Shown in pieces: positions 1-7,134 of a stretch of 14,046 nucleotides of DNA (the stretch's first letter is position 1; each line of letters begins with the position of its first letter). The stretch lies in the NCBI GenBank assembly GCA_964570325.1, contig CAZMXS010000095.1, positions 1 to 14,046 on the forward strand, in the 5' to 3' direction. Origin of the DNA: CAZMXS01 sp964570325. GTDB lineage: Bacteria; Verrucomicrobiota; Kiritimatiellia; CAIQIC01; CAZMXS01. Below the pieces are notes generated by a model that saw nothing but the letters and a program-made list of their open reading frames with translations, did no database searches and was not told the origin of the DNA. Position numbers and translations under genes: made by a program.

Positions 1-2
1 CC

Positions 3-959
3 AGCGGGCAGCGCCCCGGCTGTGGCTTCCCGGTGATGCAATTCTGCGGCCTGTAGTGGCTGACCACCGGGGCCATCCTCCAAACTGCGCAGTCTCCTTG
101 GTCGCTTCACGAGGTGCGCCTCTTCAAAGATCTATGGCCGGAACTGTAGGCCGGCGATATCTGGATGGGTGACCGGTCTTTCGGTGCTTATGTGCTGCTG
201 GCTCTGCTGCCATTGCGCGGGGTGGATGTCGTCAGCCGCCTCCATCAGGGCCGCTGCTTCGACCGCCGTGGCGCCAAGCGCCTGGGGCCGGGCGAGTGGT
301 TGCTCACCTGGCACAAACTGCCCAAGTGCCCCATTTATCTTACGCCGGAAGAATGGAACGACGTGCCGGAAACCATCACGGTGCGCATCCTCCATATCCG
401 ATTCCAACAGAAGGGGTTCCGCACCCAGGAGTTATGGATTTCCACCACCCTTCTCGCCCCGGTGACCTACCCGGCCGAACGCATTGCCCAACTTTATTAT
501 CGCCGCTGGCAGATGGAACTGTGCTTCCGCGACCTGAAAACCACGATGGGGATGGAGGAACTGCGTTGTCGGACCCCGACGATGGCGCACAAGGAACTCC
601 TGGCCTTCCTCATCGCCCACAACTTCATGCGCGTGCTCATCGCCCAAGCGGCCACCACCCATCAGGTTGAGCGCACGCGAAATAGCTTCAAGGGGACCGT
701 CGATGCGGCCCGCCGTTTCTATCAGGCGCTGCGGGTCGCGCGATCCAAACGCCAAGCCCGCCGGCTCTATAGCCGGTTACGCGAAATCCTGGCCCGCGAC
801 CTCGTTCCGCTTCGTCCCGGTCGCTATGAACCCCGCGCGGTCAAGCGCAGACCCAAGCCCTATCAACGCCTCATTAAAGCGCGGCATCTCTTCCGTGAAG
901 TGCCCCACCGTGGCAAGCGAATCCAGAAGAAACCAGGCCGCAACCCCCGCTTATCTTAG
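3..959 (+). pseudogene. IS4-family transposase, C-terminal part, decayed (two in-frame TAG stops)
   Basis: This is the C-terminal part of a DDE transposase that would move its own insertion sequence; the N-terminus lies left of the window. Read in one frame from base 3, it gives transposase-like text (GQRPGCGFPVMQF..., then GDIWMGDRSFGAY) broken by TAG at 54-56 and TAG at 147-149. The second sits in 'PEL*AGDIW', where CAG to TAG is the simplest explanation. The second catalytic Asp is in GDRSFGAY (codon 171). The IS4 signature Y-(2)-R-(3)-E-(6)-K is intact: Y at codon 495, R at 504, E at 516 and K at 537. A Lys/Arg-rich tail ends at TAG 957-959. The segment from ATG 165 is open for 264 codons but lacks the first catalytic Asp, so it should be inactive. 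Family assignment is confident; the IS name is unknown. TAG is also the stop of the GH13 gene, which argues against stop-codon recoding. Confidence 0.85.
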
Positions 960-970
960 AGCCATTCTGG

Positions 971-1057
971 TCAGGTCTGTATATTTATACAATTGACCGG
1001 GCTTGGCGGCGGTAGTTCAGCCTTCGGGAGGTGGATTGTATAAAAATATAGACCTGA
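971..1057. repeat. Pair of inverted 23-nt arms flanking 41 bp (IS ends or MITE-like element)
   Basis: The arm at 971-993 begins TCAGGTCTG and ends ATACAAT. The arm at 1035-1057 is its reverse complement with only two mismatches (21 of 23 match). Between them lie 41 bp of GC-richer sequence. The left arm starts 11 nt after the stop of the IS4-type transposase remnant, as expected for its right terminal repeat. The right arm would then be the left terminal repeat of a second copy of the same family. Alternatively the whole 87 bp is a small non-autonomous element whose tips are TCAGG...CCTGA. A short imperfect tandem duplication, ttcagggcc(c/g) twice, follows at 1061-1080. I could not see a convincing target-site duplication. 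Confidence 0.7.
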
Positions 1058-1079
1058 TTCTTCAGGGCCCTTCAGGGCC

Positions 1080-1388
1080 GACGAGCAACGATCCGATGGC
1101 ACCGAACAACACTATGCCTGGATCACCAACTTCGCGGTCGACGCCGCGAATGTGGTGACCCTGGCTGACGGAGGAGGACGCCTGCGATGGAAGATTGAGA
1201 ACCAGGGGTTTCGCGAACAGAAGCACGGAGGATTCGCGCTGGAACACGTCTACTGCCGGGAAACCTTGGCGGCCCAGTCGTTGTACCGCCTGCTGCAACT
1301 GGCCCACCTGTTGCCGCAACTGATGTGGGTGGGTGATCTACTCAAGGAACTCAAACCACCAACAATCTTGGAAAGAGCGAAAACATGA
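1080..1388 (+). pseudogene. DDE transposase remnant, C-terminal ~100 residues
   Basis: This open frame has no credible start and ends at TGA 1386-1388. It reads TNFAVDAANVVTLADGGGR, then RWKIENQGFREQKHGGFALE, then a Leu-rich helix. The W-x-I-E-N-x-x-F-x-x-x-K-x-G-x-x-L-E-H pattern is the catalytic Glu block of a group of DDE transposases distinct from the upstream IS4-type one; I cannot name the family with confidence. The N-terminal two thirds, with both catalytic Asp residues, are absent. The open frame begins immediately after the inverted-arm structure and the 10-bp duplication at 1061-1080, which looks like a deletion or insertion junction. It should be non-functional. Confidence 0.65.
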
Positions 1389-1421
1389 GGATGCGTAATG
1401 TCTGCAGGAAACCACCCCGAT

Positions 1422-1450
1422 TTGACAGTAAAACGCTTTACGCGTATGTT
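1422..1450 (+). promoter_or_regulatory. Sigma70-type promoter for the GH13 gene
   Basis: The -35 box TTGACA (1422-1427, 6/6 match) and the -10 box TATGTT (1445-1450, 4/6) are separated by exactly 17 nt. Initiation near A1457 would give a leader of about 19 nt before ATG 1476. That leader contains a G-rich run (gggggggcggg) that could act as the ribosome site. The promoter position rules out translation of this transcript from the upstream in-frame ATG at 1398. This is pattern evidence only. Confidence 0.65.
1428..1441. promoter_or_regulatory. LacI/GalR-type operator candidate in the promoter spacer
   Basis: GTAAAACGCTTTAC is a 14-nt palindrome with 12/14 symmetry around a central CG, the hallmark layout of LacI/GalR-family operators (half-site GTAAA-N-C). 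It lies wholly between the -35 and -10 boxes, where a bound repressor would exclude RNA polymerase. It precedes an alpha-glucan enzyme gene, and LacI-family regulators commonly control maltose or starch genes. No regulator gene is in the window, so the partner is unknown. Confidence 0.5.
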
Positions 1451-1475
1451 TTCCCTAATAAAATGGGGGGGCGGG

Positions 1476-4400
1476 ATGTCCTGCTGCAAATCGGCGCGCG
1501 CCGTTGGCGGAATTACCATCAGCGCGATCATTTTACTGTTGTTATCCACCATGGCCCGGGCCCAGTCTGTCCGGCCCGGCTGGGGCGCGACCCCGTACGC
1601 GACAAACGGGCAGACGGGCGTCACGTTTCGCGTCTGGTCGCCGAACGCGGCCAGCATTGCCGTCGCCGGCTCATTCAACGGCTGGAACTCGACGGCTAAT
1701 CCGCTAACCCGGGAAACCGTCACGGGCGCGGTCTGGTCGGCGGATGTCTCTGCCGCGCGCGCCGGCCACAATTACAAGTTTGTCATCAACGGCGGCACGT
1801 GGCGCAGCGACCCGCACAGTCGTCTGCTTAATACGGCGGACAACAACAACTCCATCATCCTCAACCCCGGCGCTTTCGACTGGTTCGGCGATGCTTTTGG
1901 CGTCACCAACATCCGCGACCTGATCATCTACGAGGCGCATGTCGGCACCTTCGCCGGGCTGTCCGGCACGTTCCAGTCCTTTTCCAACCGGCTCGATTAT
2001 CTGCGCGACCTCGGCGTCAGCGTCATCGAACTCATGCCGATCAACGAATTCCCTTCCGCCACCAGTTGGGGCTACAACCCGGCCTATCCCTATGCAATTG
2101 AAACCAGCTATGGCGCGCCGGACACGCTGAAAAACATGGTCCGGGGCTGCCACCAGCGCGACCTGGCGGTGTTTCTCGATGTCGTGCATAACCACTGGGA
2201 CAGCGACTCGGCGCTCTGGCAGTTCGACGGCTGGACCCCGGCCCCGGGCTACGGCGGCATCTACTTCTACAATACCGAGCCTTATGCCAACACCCCGTGG
2301 GGCCCGCGCCCGGATTACGGCCGCGCCGAGGTGCGCGAGTTCATCAATAACAGCTTCCGCATGTGGTTGGACGAATACCGGCTCGACGGCTTCCGCTGGG
2401 ACGCGCCGAAACACATCATCTACACCACCAACGACGTCTTCATCTCCAACGGCCTCCTGATGGCCACCAACGCGCTGGCCATGATGGCGGCCAACTACCC
2501 GGCGGTCATGAACATCGCGGAGGATATCAAGGAGATCAACGGATTCAATGCCTACTGGGACTTCACGTTCCACTACGAGGTCAAGGACGTCCTGACCCAG
2601 TCCTCGGACGCGAACCGCGATATGCCGACGATTGCGCGCAATATCAACGGCACGTTCGGCCGCATCATCTACACCGAGTCGCATGACACCACCGGCGACC
2701 TGAACGGCGGCCAGCGCCTGCCTTACGCGATCTACAGCGCCCAGGCGGATGGTTATTACGCCCGCAAACGCTCGACGCTGGGCGCGGCGCTGGTTATGAC
2801 CGCGCCCGGCACGCCGATGATCTTGCAAGGGCAGGAGATGCTCGAGACCAACCAATTCAGCGATACGCGCGCGGTGGATTGGACTCGCACCAACACCTGG
2901 GCCGGCATTGTGCGACTCTACCGTGACCTGATTCGCCTGCGTCGCAATCTGGACGGGGTCTCCGAGGGCCTCGAGGGCGAAAATGTCAGCACCTACCATA
3001 TTGACAACGTTAACAAGCTCATCGCTTACAGCCGCTGGGCCGGCGGCACAACCGGCCGCGAGGTTGTTGTCGTGGCCAACTTTGCCAACGCCACCCGCGT
3101 GAACTACAGCCTGCCCTTCCCGGCCGAGGGCGCCTGGTATGTCCACTTCAACAGCGACGCGACGAACTACTGCGCTGATTACTTCAACACCGGCAGCGTC
3201 GTGGTGGCGGCCGCCGGCATCCCGGCCTACGGCAACGTGACCATCGGCCCCTACAGCGCCCTGATCCTGTCCCGGATTCCGCGTTCCGGTATGTTGATCC
3301 GCGAGAGCTTCCTCGCTGACGCCCCGGTCGGTGACAACGATGGGGTCATTGATCCCGGCGAGATCATCCGCGAGCGGATCGTGCTATGGAACAAGTCGCA
3401 ACTGCCCGCAACCAACGTCAGCGCCCGCCTATCCAGCGCGTCGGCCGCCGCCACGGTAACAGTCGCAACCGCGACGTATGCCGCGATGGCGTCCGAGGCG
3501 GCGGCCACCAACACCGCGCCGTTTGAATACCGGATTGACGCGTCGGCCGCCTGCGGCACGGTTTTGGAATTCGAACTGGCGATGACCTTCAACGAGCAGA
3601 CCCTCACGAGCCGCCTGGAGCGTTTGGTCGGTCAACCGGCCGCCGGGCCCGCGAGCTCCAATCTTTATGCCGGCACTAACGCGCCGCTGCCGATCGCCGA
3701 CTACGCGACCACCTATTCCACGCTGACCATCGCCGAGCCGGGTAGCAATATCGTGCGCGACATTGACGTGCTTGTGCGGATCAACCACACCTATGACCGC
3801 GATCTGACACTCGCGCTGCAGCATCCCGACGGGTCCGAGGTGCTGCTGGTCAACCGGCGCGGGGGCAGCGGGGACAACTTCGGCTCGGGCGCCTGCGGGG
3901 CGGGCACCAACACCATGTTCGACCAAAGCGCGGCGGAGGCCATCACCAACGCCGCGGTCCCATTCGCCGGCGCGTACCGGCCGGAAGGCAATCTGGCCCA
4001 ATTCAACGGCAAGCCGCTGAATGGAAACTGGCGCCTGCGCATGCGCGATTCGTACCGCAACAACACTGGAACCAACCTTTGCTGGGCCATCCGCGCCACG
4101 TATGAGCAGCAGACTTATGATTGCAATTGCTTCAGCAACCGGCCCCCTGTCGCGCATTCCACGAATATCGTCCTGACCGGGTATGCCGGGCGGCACATCG
4201 TCCTGCCGGCGAACGATCCCGACGGCCAGTCCCTCACCTTCGCGAACACCACCCTTCCGGTTCACGGCGATCTCGCGACGATTGACGCCGCGTCCAACTG
4301 GGAAACCACTTACACTCCCGTTTATGGATTCGTCGGGACGGACGCGTTTGACTTCGTTGCCTGTGACGGCATGGTGACCAGCGCGCCCGCCACCGTCAGC

Positions 4401-4832
4401 ATCGCTGTGCCGGCGCCGGCGGACACGGACGGCGACGGCATGTCGGATGAATATGAAATGGCAAACTTCGGCGGGGCGACCAATGGCGCGGCGTTGGCAG
4501 ACGATGACGGGGATGGGATGCCCAATATCGAAGAATACTGGGCCAACACGCTGGCCAACGACAGCAACTCCTGTCTGCGATTGACCCGTCCGTTGCCGCA
4601 GTTCGGGGGCTACGCGATCGGTTGGATGGGAGTTGGCGGCGTGCGCTACCGGGTGGAATACAACGGCGGGTGGGAAACACCGTTCACGGCCATCGTCCGC
4701 GCGCTGATCGCCGAACGCTGCGACGAAGCGCCGGGCGAGCCCGCGCCGATGTCATTCACCGACGACTTTACGCTCACACCGCCGCCCACCAACGGTCTGC
4801 GGCTGTACCGTGTCCGCGTGGTGAACGAGTAG
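1476..4832 (+). CDS. Secreted multidomain GH13 alpha-glucan enzyme (branching-enzyme/amylase type) with P-domain
   Basis: The product is predicted to act on alpha-1,4/1,6-glucans outside the cytoplasm. I chose ATG 1476 (1118 aa) because it lies just downstream of the promoter at 1422-1450 and gives a clean signal peptide (hydrophobic ITISAIILLLLS, then ARA|Q near residue 30). ATG 1398, with GAGG 7 nt upstream, would add 26 residues. Domains in order: CBM48-like module (about 45-110, 'FRVWSPNA...GSFNGWN'); GH13 barrel with region I DVVHNH (235-240), R307 and nucleophile D309 in DGFRWD, acid/base E349 in NIAED, and H403-D404 in ESHD; C-terminal beta-domain to about 605; a beta-sandwich with 'DNDGVIDPGE'; a proprotein-convertase-like P-domain (about 725-880); an Ig/cadherin-like domain (about 889-979); calcium loops DTDGDGMSDEYE (983) and DDDGDGMPNIEE; and a C-terminal beta module. 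All catalytic residues are present. The ESHD and AED forms recall eukaryote-type branching enzymes (GH13_8), but hydrolysis is not excluded. No sortase or PEP-CTERM anchor is visible. Confidence 0.85.
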   Translation: MSCCKSARAVGGITISAIILLLLSTMARAQSVRPGWGATPYATNGQTGVTFRVWSPNAASIAVAGSFNGWNSTANPLTRETVTGAVWSADVSAARAGHNYKFVINGGTWRSDPHSRLLNTADNNNSIILNPGAFDWFGDAFGVTNIRDLIIYEAHVGTFAGLSGTFQSFSNRLDYLRDLGVSVIELMPINEFPSATSWGYNPAYPYAIETSYGAPDTLKNMVRGCHQRDLAVFLDVVHNHWDSDSALWQFDGWTPAPGYGGIYFYNTEPYANTPWGPRPDYGRAEVREFINNSFRMWLDEYRLDGFRWDAPKHIIYTTNDVFISNGLLMATNALAMMAANYPAVMNIAEDIKEINGFNAYWDFTFHYEVKDVLTQSSDANRDMPTIARNINGTFGRIIYTESHDTTGDLNGGQRLPYAIYSAQADGYYARKRSTLGAALVMTAPGTPMILQGQEMLETNQFSDTRAVDWTRTNTWAGIVRLYRDLIRLRRNLDGVSEGLEGENVSTYHIDNVNKLIAYSRWAGGTTGREVVVVANFANATRVNYSLPFPAEGAWYVHFNSDATNYCADYFNTGSVVVAAAGIPAYGNVTIGPYSALILSRIPRSGMLIRESFLADAPVGDNDGVIDPGEIIRERIVLWNKSQLPATNVSARLSSASAAATVTVATATYAAMASEAAATNTAPFEYRIDASAACGTVLEFELAMTFNEQTLTSRLERLVGQPAAGPASSNLYAGTNAPLPIADYATTYSTLTIAEPGSNIVRDIDVLVRINHTYDRDLTLALQHPDGSEVLLVNRRGGSGDNFGSGACGAGTNTMFDQSAAEAITNAAVPFAGAYRPEGNLAQFNGKPLNGNWRLRMRDSYRNNTGTNLCWAIRATYEQQTYDCNCFSNRPPVAHSTNIVLTGYAGRHIVLPANDPDGQSLTFANTTLPVHGDLATIDAASNWETTYTPVYGFVGTDAFDFVACDGMVTSAPATVSIAVPAPADTDGDGMSDEYEMANFGGATNGAALADDDGDGMPNIEEYWANTLANDSNSCLRLTRPLPQFGGYAIGWMGVGGVRYRVEYNGGWETPFTAIVRALIAERCDEAPGEPAPMSFTDDFTLTPPPTNGLRLYRVRVVNE

Positions 4833-5031
4833 CCGCGTCCGGCCGCATCATCAAGTTTGCACGTCGGGAATGGCCCGGCGTGATTAGGCGGGTCCAGGTA
4901 AGTTGGGCATGCTGGCCCGACTTTCGATCTCGCTCGAGTCTTCCCCCAATGGCTGACTCACTGGGACCGACTGTGCGCAAGACCCGCCTTGAACTTTTCC
5001 TTCGTTGTTCTTCCTGCTAATGTGGCCGCTA

Positions 5032-6975
5032 ATGATCAGCGCTAGTCCAACCCGGGCCGTTGTGCTGGCCGCCGGCCTCGGCACGCGTATGCGGCCGTTG
5101 AGCCATGACCTGCCGAAGGCCCTGATGCCGTTGTGGGGGCGGCCGATGCTGGCGCACACGTTGGACATGCTGCGGCGCTGGGGCGTGCGCGAAGTGCTGG
5201 TGAATCTGCACCACCAACCGGGCGAGTTGGCGAACTACCTGCGCGCGGCCCCCGTCCCGGGGTTGCGGATCAGCCTTTCGTTTGAACCGGAAATCCTGGG
5301 GACTGGCGGCGCGCTACGGCGGGCGGCGTGGTTCCTCGATGATCGGCCGTTCTGGCTGATCAATGCCGACGTCGCGGCCGACCTGGACTGCGCACCGCTG
5401 ATCCACGCGTTCCAAGGCGGCCGCCCCTTGGCCGCGGTCTGGCTGGAGCCGGATCGCGGACCCCGCACGGTTGAAACCGTCGGTGGCCGCGTCACCACTT
5501 TTGCCAGCCGGCGCGCGGGCGCCGCCGGCACAGCTACGTTCTGCGGGTTGCATCTGCTGGCGCCGCGCATTTTGGATTATCTGCCTGAAAAAGAGGCGTT
5601 TTATTCCATCATTGACGCCTACCGCCGCGCGCGCCGGCGCGGCGAAATCATTGCCGGGGTGCGCGTGGCGGGGTCCTACTGGGCTGATATCGGCACGCCG
5701 GAGCAGTACCTTGCGGCGCATGGCGAGATTCTGATGCGTTATCGGCGCGGCGCGGCCGGCCGCCGGCTTTTTGATCCGGCCGCGCTGGCGAGTGGGTCCG
5801 GCAAAGAAGATTTCGTTGCGGCTGGAAACGATGTGGCCATTGCGCGCGGCGCCCGCTTGAGACGGGTAGTGCTGTGGCCGGGTGCGCGGATTGGGTCGAG
5901 CGCGCGGCTGGAGAACGCCGTGGTCGGTCGCGCGACTTGGGTTACGGGGGCCGGCGGCGGGATCGTTATGCGCGCCGACCGCGCGCTGGACTCCGCGGAG
6001 CGCGCCGCGATGACGCAAATTGGTTGGAGTCCGGCCACCTGCACGACGACCGTCCTTGGCGCACGCGGTTCGCAGCGCACTTTCACCCGCATCCGCCCCA
6101 ATCGGGCGCGGGCTGCCGGCTTGATTCTGATCCGTTACGATGCCAGCCGCGTGGAGAACACGCTATACGCCGGACACGCCCGTTTTCTGGCTCGGCTTGG
6201 GCTGCGAGTTCCGGAGGTTCGCCTTGACTGGCCTGAGCAGCGGCTCACGCTGCTGGAGGATCTGGGGTCGGAAAGCCTGCAGGAGCGCCTGCCGGCATGT
6301 GGGGCAGAGGAGGTGCTGCGCCTGTACCGGACTGTTTTGGATGACGTGATCCGGTTGCACGAACGCGGCGCGGCGGCGGCGCGGCGCGCGCGGCTCCGGC
6401 TCATGCTGCCGTTCGATGCCGCGCTGTACCGGTGGGAACGGGAATACTTTATTGAACACATGCTTCAGGGCCGGTTGGGCTGGACGCGCGCGCGGATTGA
6501 ACCCGTGCGGCGCGCGTTGCGCGCAGTGGCCCGGCGCCTGCAGGCCGAGCCATGCGTATTGATTCATCGCGACCTGCAATCGAGCAATATTTTCATCGCG
6601 CAGGGGCGGCCGGCGCTGATTGATTTTCAAGGGATGCGGCTGGGGCCGGCGGCCTACGATTTGGCATCGTTGCTTTGCGATCCGTATGCATGTTTGCCCG
6701 CCGCGACGCGCGCGCAATTGCTCGATTACTATGCCGCCCGGGCGCGCAGCGGACCGGCCGTCCGCGCCGTATTTCCATACGCGGCCAGCGAACGACTGGC
6801 CCAGGCGCTGGGCGCATACGCGCGCCTGTCGGTCCTGCCGGGCATGGCGCATTTCGCCCGATACATCGTGCCGGGGGCCCGGCTCTTGGGCACATTGGCC
6901 GCGGAACGGCCCGAAATGGACGCCCTGCGCTTGTGCGCGGAATGTATCGTGTTACAACATTCTGCGCCTGAATAA
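5032..6975 (+). CDS. Fused sugar-1-phosphate nucleotidyltransferase / sugar kinase (MurU-AmgK-like)
   Basis: This looks like one chain for two consecutive steps: an APH-fold kinase phosphorylating a free sugar at C1, and a nucleotidyltransferase making the NDP-sugar. In Pseudomonas, AmgK (MurNAc/GlcNAc kinase) and MurU (MurNAc-1-P uridylyltransferase) do this as separate cytoplasmic enzymes in cell-wall recycling. Numbered from ATG 5032 (647 aa), residues 9-230 carry VVLAAGLGTRMRP...LPKAL (K29), ILGTGGA, NAD (D113) and WADIGTPEQ (D219), all MurU-like. Residues about 255-300 resemble a short hexapeptide beta-helix (GARLRRVVLWPGARIG). From about 338 comes the kinase, with HRDLQSSN (D514, N519) and IDFQ (D531) followed by GPAAYDLASLLCDPY, closely AmgK-like. 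ATG 5020 or TTG 5005 are alternative starts; none has a good Shine-Dalgarno, and 5032 gives the usual spacing to AVVLAAG. The true sugar is unproven; a LicA/LicC-like choline route is less likely. Confidence 0.8.
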   Translation: MISASPTRAVVLAAGLGTRMRPLSHDLPKALMPLWGRPMLAHTLDMLRRWGVREVLVNLHHQPGELANYLRAAPVPGLRISLSFEPEILGTGGALRRAAWFLDDRPFWLINADVAADLDCAPLIHAFQGGRPLAAVWLEPDRGPRTVETVGGRVTTFASRRAGAAGTATFCGLHLLAPRILDYLPEKEAFYSIIDAYRRARRRGEIIAGVRVAGSYWADIGTPEQYLAAHGEILMRYRRGAAGRRLFDPAALASGSGKEDFVAAGNDVAIARGARLRRVVLWPGARIGSSARLENAVVGRATWVTGAGGGIVMRADRALDSAERAAMTQIGWSPATCTTTVLGARGSQRTFTRIRPNRARAAGLILIRYDASRVENTLYAGHARFLARLGLRVPEVRLDWPEQRLTLLEDLGSESLQERLPACGAEEVLRLYRTVLDDVIRLHERGAAAARRARLRLMLPFDAALYRWEREYFIEHMLQGRLGWTRARIEPVRRALRAVARRLQAEPCVLIHRDLQSSNIFIAQGRPALIDFQGMRLGPAAYDLASLLCDPYACLPAATRAQLLDYYAARARSGPAVRAVFPYAASERLAQALGAYARLSVLPGMAHFARYIVPGARLLGTLAAERPEMDALRLCAECIVLQHSAPE

Positions 6976-7011
6976 ATTGGCATGGGGATGTAACAAATTC
7001 GCTTAACACCA

Positions 7012-7040
7012 TTGACAGCATGGTTCAAGCGGTGCAATCT
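7012..7040 (+). promoter_or_regulatory. Possible promoter of the sigma gene: perfect -35, no standard -10
   Basis: TTGACA at 7012-7017 is a perfect -35 box. At 17-18 nt downstream the best hexamers are CAATCT (2/6) and AATCTT (3/6), so no ordinary -10 exists. It could be a chance match, or a promoter read by a sigma factor with unusual -10 preference, possibly the one encoded directly downstream. Confidence 0.2.
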
Positions 7041-7134
7041 TCAGCTTTCGGCGGTGGGACAAGCGGGGGCGTGAGGGACGAAATTATCTCCTCGATCGGT
7101 AATTTCTCCTGGCCTGTGTTCAACAACCGCGCGC

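Noticed and set aside
1398..1475. Upstream in-frame ATG (1398) for the GH13 gene with GAGG at 7 nt
   Set aside because: It lies upstream of the -35 box at 1422 and would bury the signal peptide behind 26 extra residues. It is kept only as an alternative start.
1704..3146. Long open frame (480 codons) on the - strand inside the GH13 gene
   Set aside because: It is antisense to a gene with intact domain motifs, its translation is Ala/Arg/Val/Asp-rich with no recognisable domain, and GC-rich coding DNA often keeps antisense frames open.
4862..4880. Small inverted repeat (cgtcggg/cccggcg) after the GH13 stop
   Set aside because: It is only a 7-bp stem with a G-T pair and no T-run. A second weak repeat lies at about 4899-4920. 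Neither is convincing as a terminator.
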